Source: an uncultured Selenomonadaceae bacterium (GTDB lineage: Bacteria; Bacillota; Negativicutes; Selenomonadales; Selenomonadaceae). Taken from it: a stretch of DNA of 49,615 nucleotides. Positions 32,669-41,654 of the stretch are shown here, piece by piece. A program made the translations under genes and the position numbers. Position 1 is the stretch's first letter; every line of letters starts with the position of its first letter. The notes below the pieces were generated by a model. The model worked only from the letters and a program-made list of their open reading frames with translations, was not told where the DNA came from and did not search any database. Location: the NCBI GenBank assembly GCA_905234705.1, contig CAJOIB010000003.1, positions 1 through 49,615 of the forward strand. Reading direction: 5' to 3'.

Positions 32669-33313
32669 TTATTTTGCAACCGCCGAAATTTCAGTTGTAA
32701 AATTTTCCCAACCGATTCTGTCAAGCATATTCCTGAAACGCTCACCCGCCTTTGCATTATTCTCGAAAAAATTTAGCGCCGCCTCAACAATCGCGAAAAG
32801 TTTTTCATCGTCAAAGACAATCGGCAAAATATTTTTCCCGACAGCAATTCGGTTGCCGTACAGCCCGCCGAACGAAATTACAAAACCGCTCTTGCCCTGC
32901 CACGCCTCGACAGGGCAACTTTTTATGCACTTGCCGCAGTACACGCATTTATTTTCGTCGCGCTCAACGGTTTTCGATTTTTTATCAACGACGATAGCCT
33001 TTTCCGGACAAACCGCCTGGCAGACGCCGCAATAAATACAATTTTCAGCGTTCCAATTCGGCTCGACGCCGCCCTCAGCTAAAAATTTTTTAACTTCAGC
33101 AATATCGTCAAGGTGAATAAACGGAATTTCAATGCCCTGCCGCGAAGTCAAATGTATGTAACTTTTCCCGAAAATTTCCGCCGCGCGCTGAATCGTGCAA
33201 AGTTGCTCCGACGTAAAATGTCCGCCCACACTTTTTAATCTCATAGAAAAATAATTCGGCTGTCTTTGGCGCATAAAGCCGCCCTGTTTCAGTTCTTTGT
33301 AATTTACGCCCAC
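32669..33313 (-). CDS. Sulfite reductase-like iron-sulfur protein lacking the siroheme core
   Basis: 214 residues, GTG start with AGGAGAG. Residues 1-80 are the ferredoxin-like half of nitrite/sulfite reductases (RQRQPNYFSMRLKSVGGH, HLTSRQGIEIPF). The frame then passes directly into two 4Fe-4S ferredoxin repeats (CIYCGVCQAVCP, CVYCGKCIKSCP) and a C-terminal helix region. The relatives I know have about 70 further residues between them that hold the cysteines for the siroheme-linked cluster; they are absent here, without a frameshift. As written it could not carry siroheme. Last gene of the sulfate operon. Confidence 0.75.
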   Translation of the reverse strand: MGVNYKELKQGGFMRQRQPNYFSMRLKSVGGHFTSEQLCTIQRAAEIFGKSYIHLTSRQGIEIPFIHLDDIAEVKKFLAEGGVEPNWNAENCIYCGVCQAVCPEKAIVVDKKSKTVERDENKCVYCGKCIKSCPVEAWQGKSGFVISFGGLYGNRIAVGKNILPIVFDDEKLFAIVEAALNFFENNAKAGERFRNMLDRIGWENFTTEISAVAK

Positions 33314-33375
33314 GTTAATCTCTCCTAAAATTTAAATCACGTAGTCAAAATAGAATTTCAACTCGCGGAATTGAT

Positions 33376-34552
33376 TCAAAAAATAGCGGTAATTTTTTTG
33401 CCGCGAATCTTCACAAAGCCCGAATCTTGCAAGAGAATTATATCAAAATCCGCCGGATAATTAAAGCTGAAACCGGTCATTGAAATTTGGTCGCCGATTT
33501 TGTAAGTCGCATTTTCAATTTCGGCAACGTGCGTAAATTCGCGTTTCTCAACATCGTAATAAAATTCGTCGAAAAGTTCAGCGTGAAAATTCAAACCGTC
33601 AGCCGCAAAAACAGTTCCCGCCGCAATATTTTTTTCCGCGCTCAAAATAATTCCGCCGCCCGCCACATCGTAGCCGTCGACCAAAACAAATCTGCCCGTC
33701 GCTTGAAATTCACCGAACGCATCAAACGCCAATTCGTTTTTCAGCTTAAAAATAATTTCGCCAACGTCATTTTTGCTGAGCTCTCGCGCAGGGCTTTTAC
33801 TTTCCAGCGTCGCCGCGTCAACTGCGCGATAGATTTTTTATCACGCTCTTGCCAATACGCAATCGAAGTTATGACAGTTTCGCGCCCTTCGGGGAAAATT
33901 TTTATCCTGTCGCCAATTTGCAATTTGCCGCTCTCAATCCGCCCCGCAATAATCCTGCGTTCATCAAATTTGTACACGTCTTGAATCGGAAAACGCAGCG
34001 GCGCGGAAATATTTTCTTCCAAATTGTTAATCGAATCAAGCGCCTCAATCAAAGTTTCGCCGCCGTACCACGAAAGATTTTCAGATTTACTGATAATCTT
34101 TGCTCGCTGTAATTCACCAAATCCATCTTGTTGACAAGGACGGCGATATTTTTAATGCCCAGCAAACTCAAAAGGTAAGCGTGACGCCGCGATTGTTCCT
34201 GCACGCCAGCTTGAGCGTCGATAACCAAAAACGCCGCATTCGCATTAGCCGCCCCGCTTATCATATTTTTCAAAAATTCCTTGTGACCAGGCGCGTCGAT
34301 TATCAAGTAATTTCGCTTAGCTGTGGCAAATTTAATCTGCGTCATATCAATGGTAATTCCCTGCTGGCGCTCCTCTGCAAAGGCGTCGAGCAAATACGCA
34401 AATTCAAAATCCTTGCCGGTTTCGTCGGCAATGCGCTGAACTTTATCGATAATCCCCTGCGGCAACGAATGAGTTTCATACAACAGCCGCCCGATAATCG
34501 TACTTTTGCCGTGATCGACGTGTCCCACGAACACAATTTTCAATTCGCTCAT
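33376..34552 (-). pseudogene. cysN: Sulfate adenylyltransferase GTPase subunit, broken
   Basis: Three frames together read as CysN. 34049-34552: GTPase domain with GHVDHGKST, DAPGHKEF and NKMDLV, breaking off after NYSEQR. 33741-34110: SKSENLSWYGGETLIEALDS and the second domain up to YWQERDKKS. 33376-33810: DAATLESKSPARELSKNDVG to the C-terminus. About 30 and 70 residues are missing at the two joins compared with the family. There are no internal stops inside the pieces. CysN drives ATP sulfurylase by GTP hydrolysis. It follows cysD by 9 bp. Confidence 0.85.
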
Positions 34553-34561
34553 TTCCGCACC

Positions 34562-35300
34562 TCACATATAGCCTTCGCGCCGCAATTTCTGCAATGCGTA
34601 AGAATCTTCGTTGTCTTGGGCGCGCCCCGCACGTTCGCCAATATTCGTATTTTTCAGTTCGTCAATAATTTTTTCAACAGTGTCAGCGTCCGAATCAATT
34701 TTACCCGTGCAACATTCACAGCCCAAACTCCGATAACGTTTGCCATTTTTCGCAAAATATAAATCGATAACCGGAATATTTTCGCGGCGAATGTATTCCC
34801 AAATATCAAGCTCAGTCCAAGATAAAATCGGGTGCACGCGGATATGATGCCCCTTGGGAAAATCCGTCTTAAATTGATTCCAAAGTTCGGGCGGCTGATT
34901 CGCATAATCCCAAGCGTCAGTTTCATTGCGCTCGCTGAAAATTCTTTCCTTGGAACGCGAGCCTTCTTCATCGCGCCGCACGCCGACAATTAATCCGTCG
35001 AAACCATATTGCTTGACAACCTGCTTGAGCCCTTCGGTTTTCATTCGTGTGGACGATTAATTTTATTCCGAGTTCATTAGCAACGCGGTCGCGGTATTCA
35101 ATCATCGCCGGTATTTTCCGCAACGTGTCAACGTGAATAAACGGAAATGGTACGTGACCAAAAAAAGCTTTTTGCGCCAGCCACAGCATAACCGTTGAAT
35201 CTTTACCGATTGACCAGAGCATTCCCAATTTGCCCAATTTACAATAAGCCTCGCGCAGAATGTAAATACTTTCAGCTTCGAGTTCGTCAAGTCTGTCCAT
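34562..35300 (-). pseudogene. cysD: Sulfate adenylyltransferase subunit 2, broken
   Basis: Two overlapping frames. The 5' part (to about 35030) has the PP-loop SIGKDSTVMLW and FPFIHVDT and ends in IVHTNE. The 3' part begins [17 protein letters not shown] and continues through [27 protein letters not shown] and [11 protein letters not shown]. About 25 residues normally joining them are lost, and the join lies in AATGAAAA, which suits a deletion between short direct repeats. CysD makes APS from ATP and sulfate. ATG with GAGGGGTG site. Confidence 0.87.
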
Positions 35301-35312
35301 AATTTTCACCCC

Positions 35313-35620
35313 TCAAAATTTATTCGCCTGCGTCTTGTCAACTTCAAGCATAATTTTTTCGCCGTTAGTTTTTAAAATTTTCCACGTCAATTTATGCAGC
35401 GAATCTTCAGCGAAAAGTTTAGCGCCCGTGCCGCCCAAATCTGCCGACAGCTGATAGCAAAGCGCATTAGCCGGACAAATTTTCACGCAGGCACAGCAGC
35501 CCCAACAATCCCGCACGTCACGCATTTTCGCGCAGGTCTTTTCCAAAAAAATAAATTGCCCGGGCAAATGTCAACGCACCTGCCACAGCCAACGCATTTA
35601 TTTTTATCAATCGTAACCAT
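35313..35620 (-). pseudogene. aprB: Adenylylsulfate reductase beta-like ferredoxin with a one-base frameshift
   Basis: The ATG at 35620 (GGGAGC site) starts VTIDKNKCVGCGRCVDICPG, then the frame changes at a run of seven T; with eight T it would continue straight into DVRDCWGCCACVKICP, the second cluster motif typical of AprB. About 100 residues in all, two 4Fe-4S clusters. It would pass electrons to AprA for APS reduction to sulfite. A single-base slip in a homopolymer is the mildest lesion in the cluster and the most likely to be a sequencing error. Confidence 0.78.
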
Positions 35621-35682
35621 TTTCAAGCTCCCGATAAATAATTTTGGTCGCGCCGTTCGACGTAACCGAATTTACAAAGCAA

Positions 35683-36545
35683 TTAAATTTTTCTGCGCGA
35701 TTCGGATAATCCAAATTCTGAGCAAAACCAGCCCACCGAGTTTCCCGCCGCGTGCAGTTTCTCAGATAAAATTTCCAGCCGCTGAATATTTTTCGCCGCC
35801 AAATCTAATTGCCGCTCATTAAATCGGTAATTCTGCGTTAAGCCGCCCGCCACGTCGCCTATCGCAAATAAATTTTTCAGCGTAGTTTGACGATCGACAT
35901 TCACCCAATAACCCGCCGCCGTGTGCCCGCCGATTATGTAGGGCTCAGTGCCGGAAATTTCAACGTTAAATTTGCTCGGCAACTGCTCAGTTTCAATCCA
36001 GCGCAAAGTTTGAGCAGGCGACATATTCAGATAAGCATTGAGCAAATCTTTTTCCTGCGCGTCAGTAATTCCAACAGTTTTCAAATAACACGGACCGCGC
36101 CCCGCGAGATTTTCAGCCGTCACCGCGTAAACTCTTTCGCTGGTCGTGTTGCCGTAATTTTTTTGGTAAAGTTCACCGCGCGAATTAATCTGCTCGGCTT
36201 TGACGCCCTGCGCGAGCGTTCCGGTCGGCGAAATTGTATCTTTGCAGCGAATTGTAATAAATCTTTTTGCGAGTGCTGAAACCGTACGCGCCCAAAATCT
36301 TATCGCTGTCGCGCAGAAATTCAGCAACGTTGACGTGATTAAAAATCCGGACGTTCGGAAATTTTTTCACCGCGTCAGCCAATATCAGCTTGATATTTTC
36401 GCCGTTGATTTTGACATTCCGCCAGCCGCAAGACAGCCGCTCCGCCGAATATCAGCCTTTTCAACGACGATGATTTTTAAATCCGGATTAAACTCACTGA
36501 GCCGAATAGCCGCGAAAAGTCCCGCCGCGTCGCCGCCAAATCCGC
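35683..36545 (-). pseudogene. aprA: Adenylylsulfate reductase alpha-like flavoprotein, broken
   Basis: Pieces in several frames: an FAD-binding start (GGDAAGLFAAIRLSEFNPDL, IIVVEKADIRRSGCLAAGG) near 36390-36545; ADAVKKFPNVRIFNHVNVAEF near 36290-36382; and a long C-terminal piece (35683-36270) with GRGPCYLKT, EPYIIGGHTAAGYWV and NLFAIGDVAGG. The order is that of AprA-type FAD proteins, but two or more blocks are missing and the true N-terminus is replaced by the end of the ATP-grasp gene. A fumarate-reductase-like enzyme is the alternative, less likely beside aprB and cysDN. Confidence 0.75.
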
Positions 36546-37384
36546 AACTTTCGCCGTGTACATTTGGTTTCCCATTTGCGGGATCATCATTTCCGGCATT
36601 CGCTCGCACATTACGATATTTTTTCCGTACCGCGATAAAATTTCTTCGTGCGAATATTTGTAGCTGTGACAGTCGCGGCGGCTCGCATACACGCAATAAA
36701 AATGTTCGCCATTATCCGGCAAAATCCGCGAATCCGTTGTAACCATATCCGCCCAAATCTGATAAACGTCCGTGGACTGCGCAAAATTAATCATATCGGG
36801 CGTATAACCACCGGCGGGGCGCATATTCACTTCCAGCCCAACAAAATCGCCAATTTCGCCCAAGCCTTTCTTCGCTTGTGTCAATCTGAAAAATTCTAAA
36901 TGCACAAAGCGGCTCAGATTTGCTGTCTAAAATGGCGTCGTACGAGCAAATATCGCCCGTGATAAATTCTTCCATAACATGCGGCACTTCAACGTGATTT
37001 GCGAAAAAATTTGCCAAATCGGCGGCGCTGTTAATTTTGAAAGTGTCGGTCGCGCCAACGCCAATTTTCAAATTGCTCGCCCGTCGTGATATGAAAATCC
37101 GTGCGCAATTTGGCATCCTGCTCAAGCCAAAATTCATTGTTCGATTCGAGCCAGTCAATTTTGCCGTGCTTAAATTCCAAAAACGCAACCGCCCTAAGTA
37201 TCGCGTCATAATCGCCAAGATTTGGCAGATAATAATATTCAGTCAGCGAATTTTTCAATTCTTCGCGCAGAGTTTCAAATGGTGAATCGCCTATTCCCAA
37301 AACATTGACGCCGTTTTTATGCAAGCGATCACAAAAATTCCAATAGTGTTTAGGAAACTGCGGCGAAATAAATACAAAGTTCAT
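36546..37384 (-). pseudogene. ATP-grasp-family protein, broken
   Basis: The ATG at 37384 begins MNFVFISPQFPKHYWNFCDR, a pattern of ATP-grasp carboligases with an N-terminal substrate domain. Further pieces in other frames give VEVPHVMEEFITGDICSYDA (ATP-binding lid) and GEIGDFVGLEVNMRPAGGYTPD (metal-binding E-x-N motif). Frame changes lie near 37060 and 36900, and the 3' end runs into aprA. Substrate unknown; its place in a sulfate operon is unexplained. It starts directly at the stop of the hydrolase before it. Confidence 0.65.
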
Positions 37385-37674
37385 CTACTGCGCCCCCTTC
37401 AAAAATTCCGGCAGGAAATATAAAATCTGCTTTTTCCACCAATACCAGTCGTGGCAAACGTCATAGCCCCAAAAATCTGTCCACGCGTGAATATTTTTCG
37501 CTTTGAAAATTTCGCTCATAATGGCGGTCGTGCGGACGCCTTCCTCTTCCCAAGCGCCTTGACCTATGCACAAAATAATTTTTTTCGCGAATCAGCGGCA
37601 AAATTTCTTCAATGATATAGTTGTAGTAACTTTCCTGCCGCGCCGCCCACGCCATAAATTTTTACATTCATATT
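37385..37674 (-). pseudogene. Esterase-like alpha/beta hydrolase, remnants only
   Basis: Three short frames: MNVKIYG at 37674, then WAARQESYYNYIIEEILPLI, then CIGQGAWEEEGVRTTAIM and GYDVCHDWYWWKKQILYFL up to a TAG abutting the next gene. This looks like a family of small esterases often paired with the ATP-grasp protein, with most of the middle, including the nucleophile region, missing. About 95 codons remain of an expected 220 or more (from memory of the family). Confidence 0.55.
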
Positions 37675-37721
37675 TCGCCGCAAATTTTTACTATACCGAT
37701 ACAATTTGAACAGCCCCTTTA

Positions 37722-38256
37722 TCAAATTATCACTGATTCTTTACGTTTTGCCGCATTTTCAATTACGCGCGTTTTGTCGCCATCAAAGCCGTAAATCTTA
37801 TGAATAAAAACAAACGCTTCATCGCCTTCGCGCAGAGGCGCTTGTTCCAAACCGCGAAATCCGCGCAGAATGTGCCCCTTAACTTCAATGTCGATTTAGT
37901 TCAGCAAGTTCTTCGACGCGCTCCTTAATTTCGGCGGCGGGCTTTTTCTGCACCGTCAAACCAAATGCGATATTGTCAAAAACCGTCATATGTTTAAAAA
38001 GCGCGTAACTTTGAAACAGAAAACCAATCCCACGCTTGCCTGGCGGAAGGTCATTAACGCGTTTGCCGCCAATGAAAATATCGCCGCTGTCGGGCGTCTC
38101 AAGCCCCGCTATCATTCGCAAAATCGTAGTCTTGCCGCTGCCCGATGGTCCGAGCAAACCAATTAATTTGCCGCGCTCAACTTCAAAGCTAACATTATCC
38201 GACGCCTTGAAATTCCCGAAATGCTTGTTTATATTTTTAAGTTGAACTTCCAACAT
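37722..38256 (-). pseudogene. cysA: Sulfate ABC transporter ATP-binding protein, broken
   Basis: The first 120 codons are a clean ABC start: GPSGSGKTT Walker A, Q-loop FLFQSYALF, then the frame leaves at EELAELNRH before the signature motif. A second frame (about 37722-37875) gives a C-terminal tail, IEVKGHILRGFRGLEQAPLR to the stop. The signature LSGGQ, Walker B and much of the C-terminal domain are absent. Overlaps the cysW end by 20 bp. Confidence 0.82.
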
Positions 38257-38921
38257 TCAAATCACCTATTTTCGGAACATCAGAATTTTTATTATCGGTA
38301 GGAATTTTTTCTTCAACGGGATTCTTATTCGCATTCTCGACGATATTTCTCAAAATCAAAATGATAATCGCCAAAAATACCAGCACCGACGCGACCGCAA
38401 ATGCCGCTGTGAAATTGTATTCGTTGTACAAAATTTCAATGTGCAATGGCAAAGTATTTGTCTTACCGCGAATGTGTCCGCTAACTACCGATACAGCCCC
38501 AAATTCACCCAACGCTCGCGCCCATCGTTGCCGCCGCTTCTTCTTCAGAGCGCCCTTGATTTTCCATTACCGGCACTATCACGAATAAAAACGCCGTCGC
38601 TAAAAATATTAAAAATCTCTGTAGCCAAATTGATTCACGCATTTGCCGCCCCTCCAATCTTTTTCAGCTGCCGCGCCTGGTAGCCGTCAGCAACGACCGG
38701 CGATATTGCGAATGGCAAATCGATTAGCGAACCCAAAAATGTTTTTCCGCGAAAGTCAAATTTCGTCAACAACCACGCCGACGCAATTCCGAAAATCGTA
38801 TTCAGCACAACCGCTAAAATCGTTGCCTCTATTGTCAAGTACAGCGCCTTCAATGCGTATTCGTCGGAAACGCCGTCGCTAAAAATATTAAAAATCTCTG
38901 TAGCCAAATTGATTCACGCAT
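38237..38921 (-). pseudogene. cysW: Sulfate ABC transporter permease CysW, rearranged
   Basis: Pieces of CysW occur out of normal continuity: a start (MRESIWLQRFLIFLATAF) at 38921, the first third (EYALKALYLTIEATILAVV to IDLPFAISPVVA), then the cysT tail and cysW start again (second copy of the 99-bp repeat, ATG at 38642), then [17 protein letters not shown] and finally [20 protein letters not shown] to the C-terminus. The central membrane segments are missing. The permease cannot be made from this sequence. Confidence 0.8.
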
Positions 38922-38966
38922 TTGCCGCCCCTCCAATCTTTTTCAGCTGCCGCGCCTGGTAGCCGT
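38589..38966 (-). repeat. 99-bp direct repeat in cysT-cysW
   Basis: 38589-38687 and 38868-38966 are identical; offset 279 bp. Each holds the last codons of cysT (GYQARQLKKIGGAANA) and the first 18 or so codons of cysW. The 180 bp between are cysW-derived. The arrangement is what results if cysW fragments were joined to two copies of its own start. Confidence 0.9.
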
Positions 38967-39564
38967 GACAAAACCATCATCGCGATTATAGCGGCGGTAT
39001 CAATTCTGGGAAAATTACTTTGCTGAAAATCGTCCAATTTCCCGCGCCGAATAAATTTGCTGCCTCTTCAAGTTGCGGGTCGAGTTCCTTTAAAACAGGC
39101 TGTACGCTCCGCGCTACAAACGGTATCCCTACGAAAATCAGCGCGATTGTTATTCCCATTGGTGAAAATGCTGATTCAATTCCTATGCTGTAGAAAAATT
39201 GTCCGAGCGGTCCGTTTTGCGCATAAAGCGTTGTCAAGGCAATTCCTGCAACCGCCGTCGGCAACGCGAATGGTAAATCTATCAGCGCGTCCATTATTTT
39301 TTTGCCGCGAAAATTATATCCCACCAACACCCACGCGATTATCAAGCCGAATACCGCGTTGATTAAGCCAGCCGCCAATGCGCAGAAAAAACTTACGCCG
39401 TAAGCATGAACATTTCGCCAATCCGTGACTGCCGCGATAAATTTTTCTAATCCCATGCCGCTCGCGAATAGCACAAACGCCGCCAGCGGTATAAATAAAA
39501 ATAAGCTGACAAATGTTAAAGTTATGCCTAGCGTCAAGCGCCGACCAGGTATCACGTCAAACAT
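38914..39564 (-). pseudogene. cysT: Sulfate ABC transporter permease CysT/CysU, C-terminal deletion
   Basis: From the ATG at 39564 the frame codes for about 190 residues of a good CysT: YNFRGKKIMDALIDLPFALP, AGIALTTLYAQNGPLGQ, ELDPQLEEAANLFGAG. It stops at 38986 right after FPELIPPL, where homologues continue for about 60 residues of membrane segments. The natural C-terminal tail (GYQARQLKKIGGAANA) is found just beyond, in another frame, ending at 38914 over the cysW start. The loss lies near a CCGCCGCT stretch. Confidence 0.82.
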
Positions 39565-39574
39565 TTTCAATCAC

Positions 39575-40288
39575 TCATTTCTGATAAATCTGGTCGAAAG
39601 TGCCGCCGTCAGCAAAATGTTCGTCGTGCGCCTTCACCCAGCCGCCAAATGCTTCGTCAATCGTGAAAAGCGTCAGTGGTTTGAAAACATCGCTGTACTT
39701 ATTCAAAATTTCTGGATTGCGCGGGCGATAAAAATTCTGCGCGGCAATTTCCTGCCCTTCGTCCGAATACAGGTACTTCAAATATTCCGTTGCCAATGCG
39801 CGGGTATTTTTCCTGTCAACAACTTTATCAACAACAGCAACGTTCGGCTCAGCTAAAATGCTCAAGCTCGGCGTGATAATTTCGTAATTGTCGGGGTCGT
39901 CTTTCATTGAAAGTAAAGCCTCATTTGTTCACTTTCCCAGCCCGCGTCAATCAGTCCGGCTTTTTGAACTTCCAAAACGTCATAAGCCAGCGCCAATGTC
40001 ACAACGTCAGCTTCAAGCCCTTCGATGACTGCGCGAGCCTGCTTGCCACTGCCGCCGTGAGATTGCGTCAAAATTATTTCGCCCCTGCCTAAATCTTTTT
40101 CCCAGTGCGATTTGAATTTGTCATTGTACGCAGAATAAAGTTCGCGCGTCGGGTCATACGATACATTTAAAAATTCCTGCTTATCTTGAACATTTGAATT
40201 ATCGCCGCCGCAACCCGCCATTATTCCAGTTGAAAAAAATAAATCCCGCCGCAATTATCGAACAAGCAACTTTTGAAAACTTAAACAT
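39575..40288 (-). pseudogene. sbp: Sulfate-binding lipoprotein, broken
   Basis: The ATG at 40288 (AAGGAGG) begins a lipoprotein signal whose frame slips at a run of seven T (eight would keep it), then shows lipobox [39 protein letters not shown] and LALAYDV. After a gap of about 110 residues the end follows in another frame: PSLSILAEPNVAVVDKVVD, YLYSDEGQEIAAQNFYRPR and HFADGGTFDQIY. It would capture sulfate or thiosulfate outside the membrane for CysTWA. Confidence 0.85.
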
Positions 40289-40310
40289 TACAAAAACCTC
40301 CTTAAAATGC

Positions 40311-40350
40311 AAAAAACCCGCGAACTTCGACGCACAGCCGAAGCCACAGG
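40311..40350 (-). terminator. Attenuator-like terminator in the sbp leader
   Basis: Minus strand: CCTGTGGCTTCG pairs with CGAAGTTCGCGGG (wobble pairs allowed) around a nine-base loop, followed by T6. It lies between the sbp promoter and the sbp ribosome site, so it can only act on this operon's own transcript. The 50-nt segment before it might form the alternative fold; no known riboswitch is recognised. Confidence 0.65.
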
Positions 40351-40399
40351 CTTTCTTTATAGAATCACCTTATAGACAATGTTAAATTATATGTGCAAA

Positions 40400-40428
40400 A
40401 TAGTAAACAATTTGTTGGGAGTTGTCAA
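40400..40428 (-). promoter_or_regulatory. Promoter of the sulfate operon
   Basis: Perfect TTGACA (40423-40428), 17-bp spacer, TACTAT (40400-40405). The leader to the sbp start is about 105 nt. Its -35 box lies 11 bp from the -35 box of the divergent hemB promoter. Confidence 0.75.
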
Positions 40429-40439
40429 GCTGAAAATCG

Positions 40440-40468
40440 TTGCATTTTAAAATCACCTCTGATAATAT
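40440..40468 (+). promoter_or_regulatory. Promoter of hemB
   Basis: TTGCAT (40440-40445), 17-bp spacer, TAATAT (40463-40468), 61 bp before the hemB ATG. Confidence 0.65.
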
Positions 40469-40529
40469 AAACAAAAATATTCGCGGCGGCAATTGTGTCG
40501 CGGGCGGATTAATCGATGAAGGTGAAAAA

Positions 40530-41504
40530 ATGTTTGACACAAGGATAAGACCACGCCGCTTGAGGATTTCAGAAAGAATGCGGGCGCTGGTGCGTGAAAC
40601 TATGCTTGACGTTCAAGATTTGATTTATCCAATATTTGTGGTGGCGGGTGAAAATATCCGCGAAGAAATTTCGAGCATGCCGAATTGCTATCATTTATCA
40701 GTGGACAATGCGGTAGAATTGGCGAAAAAAATTGCCGATTTGGGCTTACCGGCGATTGAAATTTTTGGTTTGCCCGAATACAAGGACGAAATTGGAAGCG
40801 GCGCGTGGGATATGAAAAGTCCTGTGCAACGTGCGATTTCGGCGATAAAAAAATCTGTGCCTGAATTGCTGATTGTTGGTGATGTTTGCCTTTGCCAATA
40901 TACAAATCATGGGCATTGCGGGAAACTTTGCGGCAATTACGTTGACAATGACGAAACTTTAAAATTGTTGCAAAAAGTGGCGGTAAGTCAAGCTGCGGCG
41001 GGCGCTGATATAATCGCTCCTTCAGATATGATGGACGGGCGAGTTGCGGCAATACGCGCGGCTTTGGACGAAAATAATTTTGCAAATGTGGCGATAATGA
41101 GCTACGCGGTAAAATATGCGTCGGGATTTTACGGTCCATTTCGTGAGGCGGCGGATAGTGCTCCGCAATTTGGCGACAGGAAACAATATCAAATGGACTG
41201 CGCGAATATCCGAGAGGCGCTGAAAGAAGTTGCATTGGACGTGGCGGAAGGCGCGGATATTATTATGGTGAAGCCAGCGCTGGCGTATTTGGACGTTGTT
41301 ACCAGGGTTCGCGCAGAAATGAATTTGCCGGTGGCGGTTTACAATGTGAGCGGCGAATATGCAATGGTGAAGGCGGCGGCTCTAAATGGCTGGATAGACG
41401 AACGGCGAATAGTTTTGGAGAGTTTAACTTCGATGAAACGGGCGGGTGCTGACATTATCATTAGCTATCACGCTATAGACGTTGCTAATTGGCTAAACAA
41501 ATAA
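40530..41504 (+). CDS. hemB: Delta-aminolevulinic acid dehydratase (porphobilinogen synthase)
   Basis: 324 residues. It condenses two 5-aminolevulinates in tetrapyrrole synthesis. Schiff-base lysines Lys195 ([17 protein letters not shown]) and Lys248 ([12 protein letters not shown]), and a zinc-type cysteine set Cys120, Cys122 and Cys130 ([13 protein letters not shown]). ATG 40530 has an AAGGTG site; the in-frame ATG 90 bp upstream overlaps the promoter. It is separated from cobA-hemD only by the sulfate operon, so tetrapyrrole genes bracket it. The 3' end carries hairpin element copy 3. Confidence 0.96.
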   Translation: MFDTRIRPRRLRISERMRALVRETMLDVQDLIYPIFVVAGENIREEISSMPNCYHLSVDNAVELAKKIADLGLPAIEIFGLPEYKDEIGSGAWDMKSPVQRAISAIKKSVPELLIVGDVCLCQYTNHGHCGKLCGNYVDNDETLKLLQKVAVSQAAAGADIIAPSDMMDGRVAAIRAALDENNFANVAIMSYAVKYASGFYGPFREAADSAPQFGDRKQYQMDCANIREALKEVALDVAEGADIIMVKPALAYLDVVTRVRAEMNLPVAVYNVSGEYAMVKAAALNGWIDERRIVLESLTSMKRAGADIIISYHAIDVANWLNK

Positions 41505-41523
41505 ATAACAACCAACCAAAAAA

Positions 41524-41648
41524 GGCGCTCACGGATGAGCGCCCAATGCGGCGCGCTTGCGTGGCTTGCGTAAGCAAGGCATGCTCTTTAGTATCACGTG
41601 ATGTGACTATCCGCGCGCTAGGCGTTTCTTTTCTAGAAAAGAAATGCC
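41524..41648 (-). repeat. Three-hairpin 3'-end element, copy 3
   Basis: Hairpin C (41621-41648, GGC...GCC arms) starts 6 bp after the rpoD stop. Hairpin B is altered: outer GCGCGC arms remain, but about 30 bp (GCTTGC/GCAAGC-rich) is inserted beside the inner TCACGTGATGTGA stem. Hairpin A (41524-41543, GGCGCTC/GAGCGCC, loop as in copy 2) is followed by T6 on the minus strand and should terminate rpoD; on the plus strand it ends the hemB message. Confidence 0.72.
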
Positions 41649-41654
41649 GATTAA

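Noticed and set aside
40289..40400. SAM or other known riboswitch in the sulfate leader
   Set aside because: The segment before the terminator is about 50 nt and shows no known aptamer consensus; kept only as attenuator-like.
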